Source of the DNA: Lachnospiraceae bacterium P6B14
GTDB taxonomy: Bacteria > Bacillota > Clostridia > Lachnospirales > Lachnospiraceae
Direction: 5' to 3'
Length of the DNA: 64,000 nucleotides
Assembly: GCA_000687695.1 (NCBI GenBank)
Contig: JHWZ01000009.1
Location: forward strand, 29,873-93,872
The notes below the pieces were generated by a model. That model did no database searches and was not told the DNA's origin. It saw nothing but the letters and a program-made list of their open reading frames with translations. Positions 1 through 9,961 of this stretch are shown one piece after another. The position numbers were made by a program, and so were the translations under genes. Numbering within the stretch: position 1 is the stretch's first letter; each line of letters opens with the position of its first letter.

Positions 1-1074
1 GAAAATGATCGAAAACAGTATCCAAAAGCTTCCGAGACCTATCGAGTTTCCGAGGATCTGCGGGCTGATGACGTTCGCGTCGATCTGCATGAACACGACG
101 ATAAAGATCACAAATATCAGCGCCGAGATCGGCTCGTGCACGAGCAGCAGCAGCGCGCTCGGGATGATTCCGATGAACTGTCCGAAGAACGGGATCAGGT
201 TGCAAACTGCGATAAGCACGGCGATAAGCGTCGAATACGGCATTCCCTTGTCGAGGAAAAGTCCCATCGTCCACAGGAATAAAAATGTCACGATACCGAC
301 AAATAGCGAATCTATAAGCTTACCGGTGATGAACTCACCGAATACGTGATGCGTCTCTGAGCACATCTTGTTGATGCGTATGTACCAGCGCTCAGGAAGC
401 ACAGCCGCGAGGAACTTGCGTGTCTGCAGAAGGAAGTTCTCCTTGTCGCAGAGCAGGTAGATCGAGATGATCAGTCCTACAAAGAAATCCACGACCACGC
501 CCGCTACGCTGACCAGGCTCGAGAGAACGCTGCCGAGACTGGAAAGCAAGGTCGGCAGTGAGTTTTTCAGCATGTCGACGATGGCGACAGATGCGTTGTC
601 AATGTTGTGCATGAAGTCTTTCTGAGTCTGTTCGCTGAATAAAGTCGGATGGTCAGCCATGAACGAATTGATCGCTGACTTCGCATCGTTAAAGTAACTC
701 GGGATCTGCTCTGAGAGCGATTTCGCCGTGTTGATGAGCTGCGGGATGACGAGCACCGACAGTCCTGTCAAAAATCCCAGCAAAAGCAGTATCGAGAGCG
801 TGACCGATATGCCCCTCGCTATATTCTTATGCTGTCCTTTAAACAGCTTCAAAAATACCTTCGTCTCGAAAAACCGCACGATAGGGTTTATCAGATAAGC
901 GATGATAAGTCCGATCCATACGGGCGTCAGCGCGCTGACAACCTTTCCGAGAAATGTCAGTATCACCGAAAACTTCGGGAAGATGCTGCTCACGATGAGA
1001 GCGAGCGACAGACTTATAAAAATAGTAAGTCCCATATAAAAGTATTTTTTCTGGTTTTCTTTCAGTCTTTTCAT
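1..1074 (-). CDS. AI-2E family transporter (PerM/YtvI-like), C-terminus off the left edge
   Basis: This is a polytopic membrane protein of the AI-2E transporter family, open to the left edge, with about 358 residues visible. The start is the ATG at 1074, preceded by GAGGAT seven bases upstream. The N-terminus has two hydrophobic segments. A helical soluble part (about residues 105-160) and four or more further segments follow. The family signature is recognisable near residues 300-350, where the PFFGQFIGIIPSALLLL and GLGSFWILFS stretches occur. It follows nth on the same strand by about 100 nt, so it may be the last gene of the minus-strand run. The transported substrate is not known; members include autoinducer-2 exporters, Na+/H+ antiporters and sporulation permeases. 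Family assignment is firm, function is not. Confidence 0.9.
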   Translation of the reverse strand, partial: MKRLKENQKKYFYMGLTIFISLSLALIVSSIFPKFSVILTFLGKVVSALTPVWIGLIIAYLINPIVRFFETKVFLKLFKGQHKNIARGISVTLSILLLLGFLTGLSVLVIPQLINTAKSLSEQIPSYFNDAKSAINSFMADHPTLFSEQTQKDFMHNIDNASVAIVDMLKNSLPTLLSSLGSVLSSLVSVAGVVVDFFVGLIISIYLLCDKENFLLQTRKFLAAVLPERWYIRINKMCSETHHVFGEFITGKLIDSLFVGIVTFLFLWTMGLFLDKGMPYSTLIAVLIAVCNLIPFFGQFIGIIPSALLLLVHEPISALIFVIFIVVFMQIDANVISPQILGNSIGLGSFWILFSIIF

Positions 1075-1173
1075 GTCTTGATCCTCGATTGATTAGTTTA
1101 GTTGGTTCGCCGTGCGCCTGCGCGGTGCGGGCTGGAGCTGTGTGCTGCGCGCCGTGCCCGTGTGTCGTGTTCG

Positions 1174-1803
1174 CTAGAGCCTCCGTCTGCACACGTCTGC
1201 GCAGGGACATGCGTCGCACTTCGGGTTTCTCGCCGTGCAGATCGCCCTGCCGAAGAGCACCAGGCGGTGGCAAAAATCGTTTGACTTTTCGGGCGGAAGG
1301 ACCTTTCTGAGCTGGTCCTCGACCTTTTTGGGATCCTTCGTGCCATCGGTAAGCCCCATGCGCCCGGTGATCCTTATACAGTGCGTGTCGGCGACGTAGG
1401 CAGGCTGCCCGTAAACATCGCCGAGTATCAGATTCGCACTTTTTCTGCCGACTCCGGGCAGTTTCAGAAGCTCGTCCATGGAGTCGGGAATTTGTTTATC
1501 ATGATCACTGATGAGAGTGGTCATAAGCTTTTTGATATCGCGGGCCTTGCTGGGGCCGAGTCCGCAGGGACGCACCGCATCGGTCAGTTCGTTGATGTCC
1601 GCATCCGCTATCGCCTCCATTGTCGGGTACTTTTTAAAAAGGTCCCGGGTGACGATGTTCACTCTGGCGTCAGTGCACTGCGCCGAGAGCCGTACCGCGA
1701 TCATAAGCTGCCATGCTTCGTCGTAATCAAGGCTGCAGATGGCATCGGGGTATTCGCGCTCCAGGCGTTCGATCAGTGCCAAGGCTAATTGAGATTTTCT
1801 CAT
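1174..1803 (-). CDS. nth: Endonuclease III (base excision DNA glycosylase/AP lyase)
   Basis: A 209-residue endonuclease III removes oxidised pyrimidines and cuts at the abasic site. The helix-hairpin-helix LPGVGRKSA carries the catalytic lysine (K121), and VADTH carries the catalytic aspartate (D139). The C-terminal 4Fe-4S loop has cysteines at 189, 196, 199 and 205 in the usual C-x6-C-x2-C-x5-C spacing, with an extra cysteine at 201. The start is taken as the ATG at 1803, because GGGAGA lies five bases upstream; a GTG at 1815 is also in frame but has no such site. It follows cysE on the same strand, separated by a hairpin element. Confidence 0.95.
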   Translation of the reverse strand: MRKSQLALALIERLEREYPDAICSLDYDEAWQLMIAVRLSAQCTDARVNIVTRDLFKKYPTMEAIADADINELTDAVRPCGLGPSKARDIKKLMTTLISDHDKQIPDSMDELLKLPGVGRKSANLILGDVYGQPAYVADTHCIRITGRMGLTDGTKDPKKVEDQLRKVLPPEKSNDFCHRLVLFGRAICTARNPKCDACPCADVCRRRL

Positions 1804-1816
1804 GCATTCTCCCACA

Positions 1817-1900
1817 GGATAGATTTAAATCACGCAGTCGAACGGCGTTTTCGAATGCGAAGCATTCGGATCAGAGAGAGACAAGTATTTAAATCTATCC
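1817..1900. repeat. Intergenic hairpin element, family C copy 1
   Basis: A perfect 14-bp inverted repeat (GGATAGATTTAAAT at 1817-1830, its complement at 1887-1900) encloses a 53-nt core at 1833-1885. The core contains an inner palindrome TCGAATGC-GAA-GCATTCGG. The same core recurs in inverted orientation at 2972-3024 with 49 of 53 matching positions. It lies between cysE and nth. It could act as a terminator or mRNA-stabilising hairpin; no protein is encoded. Confidence 0.75.
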
Positions 1901-1907
1901 GTCAGTA

Positions 1908-2924
1908 TTAGATGTAGTCGCCGTAATTCGGCACCTCGTACTGCGGCATAAGCCTTACGGCAGGCATGTCGGACGATGCCTTGGTGCCGGCCGGAACCGA
2001 ACTGATAATAAACGTATTACCGCTGATCACGGAGTCGTGTCCGATGACCGTCTCGCCGCCGAGGATAGTCGAGTTCGCGTAGATCGTGACATTGTCCTCG
2101 ATGGTTGGGTGACGTTTGGTGCCTCTGAGAGCCTGACCCTTTCTCGTGGAAAGCGCTCCCAGCGTCACGCCCTGGTAGAGCTTCACATGGTCGCCGATGG
2201 TCGTGGTCTCACCGATAACAACACCGGTTCCGTGGTCTATGAAAAAATATTCTCCGATAGTCGCGCCGGAGTTGATGTCGATACCGGTGCGGCTGTGTGC
2301 ATACTCAGTCATTATGCGAGGGATGAAAGGCACCTCGCGGATGTAAAGCTCGTGGGCGATACGATATACGAAGATCGCATAGAGGCCGGGATAGGAGAAG
2401 ATGACGCTCTCCTTGTCCTGGGCAGCGGGGTCTCCATCGTAGCCCGCGTCCACGTCTTTTAATAGGAGAGACTGGATTCTCGGCAGCTCGTGGAGAAACT
2501 CGTCCGCGATCTGTCTGGCCTTCGCAACGCAAGCATCCGTCGGGTGGATCTCAGCCGGATCGTAGCTGTCGTCAGATGCCGGGCGTGTGGTAGCGCCGGA
2601 CTGATCATCTGCAGCAGAACCGGCCTTGTCCTCGCATTCGCAGTTACCCTGATTTGCGTAGGTTATAGCCAGAGCGATCTGCTCGCTCATCATACGGCGG
2701 ATGTTGTAAAGACGATCCTCCGTGTATTCCTCAGGTTTGCGTCCGATCATCTCGGCGTCCCAAAAATACCCCGGAAACATGAGTTTGCGGAGTTCCTTGA
2801 GGACCTGGATGATGATGCCGCGGTCGGGGAGACGGGCGCCTTTTCTTCCTTGCAGCAGCTCCTCGTTTCGATAGTGGCATGCGATCTTCGCTGCCACGGC
2901 GCGGATAGTTTCAAAATCTGACAT
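1908..2924 (-). CDS. cysE: Serine O-acetyltransferase
   Basis: This 338-residue enzyme makes O-acetylserine from serine and acetyl-CoA, the first step of cysteine synthesis. The C-terminal third is a left-handed beta-helix of hexapeptide repeats ([19 protein letters not shown], then [19 protein letters not shown]), with the catalytic HG and the [10 protein letters not shown] loop typical of serine acetyltransferases. The N-terminal helical domain is longer than in the roughly 230-residue Bacillus enzyme. It contains a low-complexity acidic/Ala/Ser linker around residues 98-130, which looks like an insertion. ATG at 2924 follows AGGAG. It lies between engB and nth in the minus-strand block. 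Confidence 0.93.
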   Translation of the reverse strand: MSDFETIRAVAAKIACHYRNEELLQGRKGARLPDRGIIIQVLKELRKLMFPGYFWDAEMIGRKPEEYTEDRLYNIRRMMSEQIALAITYANQGNCECEDKAGSAADDQSGATTRPASDDSYDPAEIHPTDACVAKARQIADEFLHELPRIQSLLLKDVDAGYDGDPAAQDKESVIFSYPGLYAIFVYRIAHELYIREVPFIPRIMTEYAHSRTGIDINSGATIGEYFFIDHGTGVVIGETTTIGDHVKLYQGVTLGALSTRKGQALRGTKRHPTIEDNVTIYANSTILGGETVIGHDSVISGNTFIISSVPAGTKASSDMPAVRLMPQYEVPNYGDYI

Positions 2925-2971
2925 GTTATACTCCTGTTTCTTTTTGTTCTATGTCGGCGAGAAAATATGTC

Positions 2972-3024
2972 CTTGTCTCGCTCTGATCCGAATGCTCCGC
3001 ATTCGAAAACGACGCTCGACTGCG
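2972..3024. repeat. Intergenic element, family C copy 2 (inverted relative to copy 1)
   Basis: This 53-nt segment is the reverse complement of 1833-1885 with four mismatches. It includes the palindrome CCGAATGC-TCC-GCATTCG. The flanking outer stem is weak here (AATAT/ATATT), unlike the perfect 14-bp stem at copy 1. It lies between engB and cysE. Confidence 0.75.
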
Positions 3025-3029
3025 GAATA

Positions 3030-3740
3030 TTAAACTTCGAGGTTCTTAACGAAGTAGTCTAAATATTCCAGGATTTCGTCCCTGCCTTCGCCCGTGGAGG
3101 CGGAGAAACCGATCACCGGTAACTCATCGATAGTTTCGTCGCCGTTAATTATCTTATTTGCTTCGTTGGTGAGTTTGCGGCGGATGGCGGCGATGTGCTT
3201 TGCCTTTTCATTCTTTTTCAGTTTGTCGACCTTGGTCGTTACGATTAGCGGGTTGAAACCTAGGCCGAAGAGCAGTCTGAACTGCTCGATATCTTTTTCC
3301 GTAGGGTCGTGGCGGCTGTCTATCAGAAGGAATACCACGCGCAGCGCCTGCGACGTCTCGAGATACCTGCGGATCATGCCCATCCACTTGTTTGCGGTCT
3401 CGCGTGATGTCTTTGCATAGCCGTAACCGGGCAGATCTACCATATATAAATCCCTTAGATCATGTGTAGGTTTCACCTGGTCCTGAGTCTCATCGGATAT
3501 CTGATTTGAGGATTCATCTGTTATTTCAGTTGAAAGAACAGCCTTATAGTAGTTGATCGTCTGAGTCTTCCCGGGTTCCGATGACGTCCTCGCGAGGTTC
3601 TTTCGGTTCCAAACACTGTTTAACAGTGACGACTTCCCTACGTTCGATCTTCCCCAGAACGCCACCTCCAATATCTCATGCTGAGGCAAGTCACTCGTTA
3701 TTCCACACACAGTCTCCAGCTCAACGCTGTTAATATTCAT
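3030..3740 (-). CDS. engB: Ribosome biogenesis GTPase EngB/YsxC
   Basis: An essential-type GTPase of the TrmE-Era-EngA-EngB group that acts in assembly of the large ribosomal subunit. G1 is GRSNVGKSSL, G3 is DLPGYGYAKTS, and G4 is TKVDKLKK. The start is placed at the ATG at 3740 (MNINSVEL), which has GAGGTG eight bases upstream; an upstream ATG at 3755 overlaps that site. The protein is longer than the usual 195-200 residues because about 28 polar residues (STEITDES through VKPTHDLRD) sit between the G2 region and G3. The gene follows lon, as in many Clostridia. Confidence 0.94.
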   Translation of the reverse strand: MNINSVELETVCGITSDLPQHEILEVAFWGRSNVGKSSLLNSVWNRKNLARTSSEPGKTQTINYYKAVLSTEITDESSNQISDETQDQVKPTHDLRDLYMVDLPGYGYAKTSRETANKWMGMIRRYLETSQALRVVFLLIDSRHDPTEKDIEQFRLLFGLGFNPLIVTTKVDKLKKNEKAKHIAAIRRKLTNEANKIINGDETIDELPVIGFSASTGEGRDEILEYLDYFVKNLEV

Positions 3741-3799
3741 CAGACACCTCATCAATCGTTTTCAGAACCATAATTACTCAAAAAAGTGACATATAAGCA

Positions 3800-3949
3800 G
3801 GGCCGATAAGGCAGTTTAAGCCTTTTTGTGAGGGGACTGTCGGATACGTCAGTGCGTAGGCACCGTATTTTGGTGCCATGCACTGCTACGTATCCGAATG
3901 GCGCAAGCGGATCCCCGAACGGAAAGCTTAAATCTGCCGTTTATGGCCC
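3800..3949. repeat. Intergenic hairpin element, family B copy 3
   Basis: A nested structure between lon and engB. The outer arms (3800-3825 against 3925-3949, GGGCC..GGCAG..TTTAAGC) are imperfectly complementary. The inner stem GGATACGT/ACGTATCC encloses an apical hairpin GGCACC-gtatttt-GGTGCC. Constant blocks shared with copies at 11441-11580 and 27213-27435 include GAGGGGACTGTC, ACGTCA, GCACTGCTACGT and GGATCCCCGAA. Stem sequences differ between copies but stay paired. Confidence 0.75.
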
Positions 3950-3957
3950 GGATCATC

Positions 3958-6363
3958 TCACTTAAGTACCATATTAATTATCTCATCCACGTGACTAACG
4001 AAGGCAATTTCCAGCCCCTCCGTGATCTCTTCCTCGAGCTCCTCGACATCCGGGCGGTTCTCATCCGGCACGATCACTCTCTCGATCCCGGCAAGCTTCG
4101 CCGCGAGTATCTTTTCCTTCAGCCCGCCGATCGGAAGCACACGCCCACGCAGCGTGATCTCACCGGTCATGGCGGTCTTCGCGTGAACTTTTTTATCTGT
4201 TGCGGCAGAGTATATAGCCGTAGCCATCGTCACGCCCGCGCTCGGGCCGTCTTTAGGTACCGCGCCCTCGGGTACGTGCAGATGGAAATCATGCGTCTTG
4301 AAAAACTCTTCCTTCTCGGGAAGCATCGAACGAACGAGGGAGAGTGCGATCTCGGCAGACTCCTTCATAACGTCACCGAGCTGACCTGTCAGCTTCAGGT
4401 TTGACTCACCGGGCATCGTATTCACCTCGATCTCGAGAGTGTCACCGCCGACCTCAGTCCAGGCGAGGCCGCGCACGATACCTACATCGTCGCGTTTGTT
4501 CGCCGGGTTGTCACGGAACTTACGCTTGCCGAGGAAGTCGGGAAGATTTTTGCCGGTCACCCTTATCGGAAGCTTGAACTCATCCTGTGTCTCTGCTGTT
4601 TGTTTCTTGCCGGTAGCAATCTTCTTTTTGACAGCCTTCTTATCGGCATCATCCACTGTGCCGGGTTTCTCAGCTGACTCGTTCTCCAGTATCATCTTCG
4701 CCGACTTGCGGCAGATCGTTCCGATGGAGCGCTCGAGCTCACGTACGCCGGCTTCCTTGGTGTATCCGTTGATGATCTCCTTTAATCCTGCATCGGAGAT
4801 GTTCAGCTGTTTCTTTTTCAGACCATTTTTCTGAAGCTGCTTCCCAACCAGGTAATCGCGGCCGATATGGAACTTTTCGTTCTGCGTGTAGCCGGCGATC
4901 CTGATGACCTCCATACGGTCGAGGAGGGGTCTGTCGATGGTGTCCGTGGAGTTCGCGGTACAGATAAACAGCACGTCCGACAGATCCACAGGCATGTCGA
5001 TATAGTGGTCGCGGAAGTTGACGTTCTGCTCGGGGTCGAGGACCTCCAGAAGGGCAGAAGAGGTGTCTCCGCGGAAATCTTTTCCTACCTTATCTATCTC
5101 ATCCAAAAGAATGAGCGGATTTTTCACCTTGGCACGCTTTAGTCCATCGATCAGACGTCCCGGGAGCGCTCCCACATATGTGCGGCGGTGTCCTCTGATC
5201 TCGGCCTCGTCACGCACGCCTCCCAGGCACACGCGTACATAAGGCTTCTCGAGGGCTCTCGCAACGCTTTTTGCGATGGAGGTCTTTCCTGTTCCCGGAG
5301 GGCCTACCAGACAGATGATGGGCGCGTCGCCCTTGTCCGTGAGGGCACGTACGGCGAGGAACTCGAGGATCCTCTCCTTGACCTTTTCAAGTCCGTAGTG
5401 ATCCTCATCGAGGATGTCACTTGCGTGCTTGATATCACAAACCTCCTCACACGCATGATCCCAGGGTAACGCGAGGAGGTTCTCGATATAGTCCTCCGCC
5501 ACGATACGCTCGGCTGAGCTGTTGGATATATGCTTTAAGTGGTCTATTTCCTTTTTTATGTTTGCTCTGATCTCGTCCGAGCACTCGAGTTTTTCAAGTT
5601 CCTTTTCATATCGCTCCGTCGAATCCTCGTCCGGATTGTCACCGAGCTCACTTTTGATAACTCGCATCTGCTCTCTGAGGAAGTACTCTTTTTGGTTTTT
5701 GGAGACCTCCTCCTGGACTTTATTCTTATACTCTTCACGAATCTTGAAGATGTTGACTTCTTCTGTTAAATAATCATTTAACATCTCGTACCGTTCCGTT
5801 AAATTCAGGCAGTTCAGGATATCCTGACGCTTGGAAAAGGTGAACGGAATCTGCATCGAGATGACGTCGATGAGGGTCGAGAGGCTCTCGGTCTCGAGGA
5901 TTTTGTCCCTGGCCGAACGGCTGGCTCTCGGGTTCTCAGCGAGGTACTCATCGTAGAGCTCACGGAGGTTTCTCATCATCGCCTCGACCTCGACTCTGGT
6001 CAGGTCCGACACGTCATCGATGAGAGTCTCGGCACTGCCCACGATATAGGGCTTCGACTGTGTGAGCGCCATCAGCTGAGCGCGCTCCTTCGTTGAGATC
6101 ATCACGCGGATCACGCGATCCTTGAGCTTGACCTCCTGGCGGATTTTCGCGATGACGCCGACCTCGTAAAGGTCATTAAAAGAAGGGACCTCGATCTCGG
6201 GATCCTTCTGCGCTGTTATAAAAATGGTCCCGTCGCCCTCCATGGCCTGCTTTACGGCGAGCTTCGATATCTCACGGGTGATGTCGAGATGCACGAGCAT
6301 CCCGGGCAGAACCACGATATCACGGAGTGGCAGTACGGGCACAGTATAGTTGATTTCGTTCAT
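3958..6363 (-). CDS. lon: ATP-dependent protease Lon
   Basis: A full-length (801-residue) Lon protease for ATP-driven degradation of damaged and regulatory proteins in the cytoplasm. The N-terminal substrate-binding domain starts [14 protein letters not shown]. The AAA+ Walker A GPPGTGKT is near residue 353, and Walker [11 protein letters not shown] follows. The proteolytic Ser-Lys pair lies in DGPSAGVT (Ser about 708) and GGLKEKIL (Lys about 751). A charged linker rich in K, T and D at about residues 558-598 separates the AAA+ and protease domains and is longer than usual. ATG at 6363 follows GAGGTG. It is downstream of clpX, part of a proteostasis cluster. Confidence 0.97.
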   Translation of the reverse strand: MNEINYTVPVLPLRDIVVLPGMLVHLDITREISKLAVKQAMEGDGTIFITAQKDPEIEVPSFNDLYEVGVIAKIRQEVKLKDRVIRVMISTKERAQLMALTQSKPYIVGSAETLIDDVSDLTRVEVEAMMRNLRELYDEYLAENPRASRSARDKILETESLSTLIDVISMQIPFTFSKRQDILNCLNLTERYEMLNDYLTEEVNIFKIREEYKNKVQEEVSKNQKEYFLREQMRVIKSELGDNPDEDSTERYEKELEKLECSDEIRANIKKEIDHLKHISNSSAERIVAEDYIENLLALPWDHACEEVCDIKHASDILDEDHYGLEKVKERILEFLAVRALTDKGDAPIICLVGPPGTGKTSIAKSVARALEKPYVRVCLGGVRDEAEIRGHRRTYVGALPGRLIDGLKRAKVKNPLILLDEIDKVGKDFRGDTSSALLEVLDPEQNVNFRDHYIDMPVDLSDVLFICTANSTDTIDRPLLDRMEVIRIAGYTQNEKFHIGRDYLVGKQLQKNGLKKKQLNISDAGLKEIINGYTKEAGVRELERSIGTICRKSAKMILENESAEKPGTVDDADKKAVKKKIATGKKQTAETQDEFKLPIRVTGKNLPDFLGKRKFRDNPANKRDDVGIVRGLAWTEVGGDTLEIEVNTMPGESNLKLTGQLGDVMKESAEIALSLVRSMLPEKEEFFKTHDFHLHVPEGAVPKDGPSAGVTMATAIYSAATDKKVHAKTAMTGEITLRGRVLPIGGLKEKILAAKLAGIERVIVPDENRPDVEELEEEITEGLEIAFVSHVDEIINMVLK

Positions 6364-6365
6364 GT

Positions 6366-6530
6366 ATACACCTCATCCGGCCGCTTCGCGGCCACCTTCC
6401 CCTCAAGGGGAAGGCTTCTGTCAGCTGCGCTGACAGCTGTCTACGCTTCGCTTCGGTCCGCGCGAAACGGATGTCCACTGGACATCCCGCGCCCTCAAGG
6501 AGAAGCCTTCTTGTTATCTGCGCTGACAGC
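6366..6530. repeat. Palindrome cluster between clpX and lon
   Basis: About 165 nt made of consecutive short hairpins: GGCCGC-ttcg-GCGGCC, CCTTCCCC-tcaa-GGGGAAGG, CTGTCAGC-TGC-GCTGACAG, and GGATGTCC-act-GGACATCC. A direct repeat (ctcaagg.gaagg.cttct...gcgctgacagct) brackets the block at about 6402-6440 and 6493-6533. It resembles REP-like intergenic palindromes of Firmicutes. No gene is seen in it. Confidence 0.65.
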
Positions 6531-7886
6531 TTAGGCACTTTCTTTCTTGGATTTTTTCTCTTCGGATTTATCGGTTATCTCGGCGGGCTTTGCCTCGATG
6601 GCCTTTGGCTCGGTGGCTGTGTTCGCCTCGAGTGTCTTGCCATTTTTATCGAGGTATCTCGCAGATCCCTCGCCGTCGATGACTTCTTTTGTGATCACGC
6701 ACTCGGAGACGTCTTCGCGGCTCGGCAGCTCGAACATAGCGTCCATCATCGCGGTCTCGAGTATCGCTCTGAGGCCTCTGGCGCCGGTCTTTCTCTCGTT
6801 GGAGAGGTGTGCCACGCGGCGGAGTGCGTCCTCCTCGAAACGAAGTCCCACGTCATCGAGATCCATGAGGGTCTGGTACTGTTTGGTGATGGCGTTTTTC
6901 GGCTTCGTGAGGATCTCTAGCAGTGCGTCCTCGTCGAGCAGGTCGAGTGATACCGTCACCGGCACACGACCGATAAACTCGGGGATCAGGCCGAACTTGA
7001 CGAAATCCTCGGGCATTACCTGTGCAAAAAGCTCCCCGACGTTCTGCTCTGTCGGATCAGCGATCTCTGCGCCAAAACCGATCGATTTGCGGTCGATACG
7101 GTGGCTGATGATCTTGTCCAGACCGTCAAATGCTCCTCCGCAGATGAAGAGGATGTTTTCCGTGTTTATGTGGAAGAACTCCTGCTGCGGATGCTTGCGT
7201 CCGCCCTGCGGCGGCACGCTGGCCTCGGTACCCTCAAGGATCTTTAACAGAGCCTGCTGTACGCCCTCGCCCGAAACATCACGCGTGATGGAGACGTTTT
7301 CCGCCTTTTTGGTGATCTTGTCGATCTCGTCGATGTAGATGATTCCGTGCTCGGCGCGCTCGATGTTGTAATCGGCCGCCTGGATTATCTTTAAAAGGAT
7401 GTTCTCCACGTCCTCGCCGACGTAGCCGGCCTCGGTAAGCGTGGTCGCATCCGCGATCGCGAATGGCACGTTCAGGATTTTTGCCAATGTCTGTGCGAGA
7501 TACGTTTTTCCGGAGCCCGTAGGTCCGACCATGAGGATGTTTGACTTCTGCAGCTCGACATCCAAACGGTGACCGGAGAGAATCCTCTTGTAGTGGTTGT
7601 ACACTGCGACGGAGAGCGCTTTTTTCGCTGCATCCTGGCCGATCACGTATTCGTCGAGGAACTGTTTGATCTCGATGGGCTTCAAAAGATTTATCTCGTT
7701 CTTTTCGTCGTCCTCACCGAGTGTTAAGTTCTGTTCTTCTTCCTCGAGTATCTCGTTGCACAGATCCACGCACTCGTCGCAGATAAATATGCCGTTCGGT
7801 CCGGCGATAAGCTTCGTGACCTGGCGTTCATTTTTACCGCAAAACGTGCAGTGGAAGAGTGATCCATGTGCGTTATCGTTGTTCAT
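6531..7886 (-). CDS. clpX: ATP-dependent Clp protease ATP-binding subunit ClpX
   Basis: ClpX unfolds tagged substrates and feeds them to ClpP. The N-terminal zinc-binding domain has C13, C16, C36 and C39. Walker A GPTGSGKT lies near residue 119, Walker B is [10 protein letters not shown], and the IGF-type loop for ClpP docking is visible as RKSIGFGAE. At 451 residues it exceeds the usual 410-425, because the C-terminal tail after the small domain is an A/E/K-rich extension (about residues 415-451). ATG at 7886 follows GAGGAAA. clpP is immediately upstream. Confidence 0.97.
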   Translation of the reverse strand: MNNDNAHGSLFHCTFCGKNERQVTKLIAGPNGIFICDECVDLCNEILEEEEQNLTLGEDDEKNEINLLKPIEIKQFLDEYVIGQDAAKKALSVAVYNHYKRILSGHRLDVELQKSNILMVGPTGSGKTYLAQTLAKILNVPFAIADATTLTEAGYVGEDVENILLKIIQAADYNIERAEHGIIYIDEIDKITKKAENVSITRDVSGEGVQQALLKILEGTEASVPPQGGRKHPQQEFFHINTENILFICGGAFDGLDKIISHRIDRKSIGFGAEIADPTEQNVGELFAQVMPEDFVKFGLIPEFIGRVPVTVSLDLLDEDALLEILTKPKNAITKQYQTLMDLDDVGLRFEEDALRRVAHLSNERKTGARGLRAILETAMMDAMFELPSREDVSECVITKEVIDGEGSARYLDKNGKTLEANTATEPKAIEAKPAEITDKSEEKKSKKESA

Positions 7887-7931
7887 AGCTTTTCCTCAAT
7901 CTGATTATCTTTTCTTAGTTATCCTTAAGTA

Positions 7932-8552
7932 TCAATCCTTTTTCTCTTCCTTGTCCGCGTCAGCATCGGCACGTGATGTGATAATCTCGTCGATAAGTCC
8001 GTACTCGAGAGCCTCGTTCGCGTCCATGAAGTTGTCGCGCTCGGTGTCCTCGGCAACCTTCTCGACCGGCTGACCGGTGTTCTGCGCAAGGATTTTGTTA
8101 AGTCTGTCTTTAGTTTTCAAGATGTTCTCTGCAACGATCTTGATCTCGGTGGCCTGTCCTCTGGCGCCGCCTGATGGCTGATGGATCATGACCTCGGCGT
8201 TCGGCAGAGCGTAGCGTTTGCCCTTAGCTCCACTCGACAGCAAAAATGCTCCCATACTTGCTGCCAGTCCGATACAGATGGTCGATACGTCGCACTTGAC
8301 GTAGTTCATCGTGTCGTAGATGGCCATGCCCGCGGTGACTGAGCCACCGGGGCTGTTGATATAAAACTGGATATCCTTTTTCGGATCCTCACTCTCGAGG
8401 AAGAGCATCTGCGCTACCACGAGGCTTGCGGTCTGATCTGTGACCTCGTCTCCGAGAAATATGATACGTTCTTTCAAAAGTCTTGAGTAAATGTCATATG
8501 AGCGCTCGCCTCCGCGGCTGGTCTGCTCGATGACGTAAGGTACTAGTGGCAT
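7932..8552 (-). CDS. clpP: ATP-dependent Clp protease proteolytic subunit ClpP
   Basis: A 206-residue serine peptidase that forms the tetradecameric chamber fed by ClpX. The triad is S99 (GLAASMGAF), H124 (MIHQPSGG) and D173 (ERDNF). The N-terminus [11 protein letters not shown] matches the mature N-terminus of Firmicute ClpP. A K/E/D-rich tail ends the protein. The start has a strong AAGGAGGAAA site. It lies between tig and clpX. Confidence 0.97.
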   Translation of the reverse strand: MPLVPYVIEQTSRGGERSYDIYSRLLKERIIFLGDEVTDQTASLVVAQMLFLESEDPKKDIQFYINSPGGSVTAGMAIYDTMNYVKCDVSTICIGLAASMGAFLLSSGAKGKRYALPNAEVMIHQPSGGARGQATEIKIVAENILKTKDRLNKILAQNTGQPVEKVAEDTERDNFMDANEALEYGLIDEIITSRADADADKEEKKD

Positions 8553-8608
8553 ATTTGTTTCCTCCTTATGTGTTTACGCGCGAGTCTGTGTTCAAGCACA
8601 CAATACTC

Positions 8609-9925
8609 TCACTCCTCGTCTGTATTCGCGCTTTCACGCTCAACCTCTTTAGCCTTGTCAGCTACAAGCTTTGCTGCAGCCTTTACGGCGATTTCCTTTT
8701 TGATGGAGTCAAGCTCTCTGTCTGTCAGGTTCTTTTTATACTCCTCAGGCTTCTGACGATACATCTTTGCGATCTCCTCGATCTCCTCGTCTACCTCAGC
8801 ATCGTCTGCTTTGATCTTTTCTGCGTCCACGATCGCCTCGAGGATGAAACGGGTCTTCAAGCGGCGCTCAGCCTCAGGCTTCATCTGCTCCATCAGCATC
8901 TGCGGGGTCATGCCTGTCATCTTCATGTAGGTCTCAGGATTCATGCCCTGCATCTGAAGACGGTAACCGAACTCTCTGATGAGCTCCTCGGTCTGATCCT
9001 CGATTGCTTCCTCGGGGATATCAACATCTGTTGACTCAACGAGTTTCTGCAGTGCCTCGGCCTCCTTTGCATCGGATGCCTCCTTTTTGCGACGCTCTGT
9101 GAGGGTCTTTTTGATATCGTCTTTATACTCTTTGAGAGTCTCGAACTCGGATACCTCCTCGGCGAACTCGTCGTCAAGTTTTGGTAACTCCTTCTCTGTG
9201 ATTCCTTTGATCTTTACCTTGAAGAGTGCAGGCTTACCTGCGAGGCTCTTTTCATGGTACTCCTCAGGGAATGTGACGTTGACATCGACGTCGTCGCCGA
9301 TATTTTTGCCGATCAGCTGATCCTCGAAGTTGTCGATGAATGAGTGGCTGCCGATCACGAGGTCATAGTCCTCGCCTTTGCCGCCGTCGAATGCCTTGTC
9401 ATCTACGTAGCCATCGAAGTCGATCTTTACGATGTCGTCCTTCTTTACGGCTCTGTCGGTAACCTCAACCTTGCGGCTGTTCTGCTCGCGGATGCGGTCG
9501 AGCTCTGCGTTTACGTCTGCTGCGAGAACCTTTACGTTCTGCTTTGTGACCTCGATGCCTTTGTAGTCGCCGAGCTTGACCTCGGGACGGATCGCTACGG
9601 TCGCGGTGAATGTGAAGGTGTCATCGTCGTTGACGTCTACCATGTCGTAGCTCGGTCTGGAGATGATCTCAAGGTCACAGTCCTTCATGGCCTCTTCATA
9701 AGCGTCCGGTGCTGCCATGTTGATGGCGTCATCGTCGAAGACTTCCTTTCCGTACATCTTCTCGATCATCTTGCGCGGCACCTTTCCTTTACGGAATCCG
9801 GGTACGCTGATCTTTTTCTGGTTCTTTTTAAATGCCTTGTCGCGAGCTGCGTTGAATGCGTCGCTCTCGACGGTAATGGTGAATTTTGCTTTGCTTCCTT
9901 CGATTTTTTCTACGGTATAACTCAT
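8609..9925 (-). CDS. tig: Trigger factor (ribosome-associated chaperone and prolyl isomerase)
   Basis: A 438-residue trigger factor that binds nascent chains at the ribosome exit. The ribosome-binding signature GFRKGKVPRKMI lies near residues 44-55. The FKBP-type isomerase domain begins about residue 160 (KKDDIVKIDFDGYVDD) and includes VIGSHSFIDNFED. The helical C-terminal domain runs from about residue 250. ATG at 9925 follows AAAGGAG. It is 37 nt after glmM and 57 nt before clpP, so the three are probably co-transcribed. Confidence 0.96.
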   Translation of the reverse strand: MSYTVEKIEGSKAKFTITVESDAFNAARDKAFKKNQKKISVPGFRKGKVPRKMIEKMYGKEVFDDDAINMAAPDAYEEAMKDCDLEIISRPSYDMVDVNDDDTFTFTATVAIRPEVKLGDYKGIEVTKQNVKVLAADVNAELDRIREQNSRKVEVTDRAVKKDDIVKIDFDGYVDDKAFDGGKGEDYDLVIGSHSFIDNFEDQLIGKNIGDDVDVNVTFPEEYHEKSLAGKPALFKVKIKGITEKELPKLDDEFAEEVSEFETLKEYKDDIKKTLTERRKKEASDAKEAEALQKLVESTDVDIPEEAIEDQTEELIREFGYRLQMQGMNPETYMKMTGMTPQMLMEQMKPEAERRLKTRFILEAIVDAEKIKADDAEVDEEIEEIAKMYRQKPEEYKKNLTDRELDSIKKEIAVKAAAKLVADKAKEVERESANTDEE

Positions 9926-9961
9926 TTTGTTAAACTCCTTTTATTATATTCTTGTCATCTG

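Noticed and set aside
1098..1346. Overlapping open frames on both strands around 1.1-1.35 kb.
   Set aside because: They are shadows of the 3' part of nth and its GC-rich downstream sequence, with no start signals.
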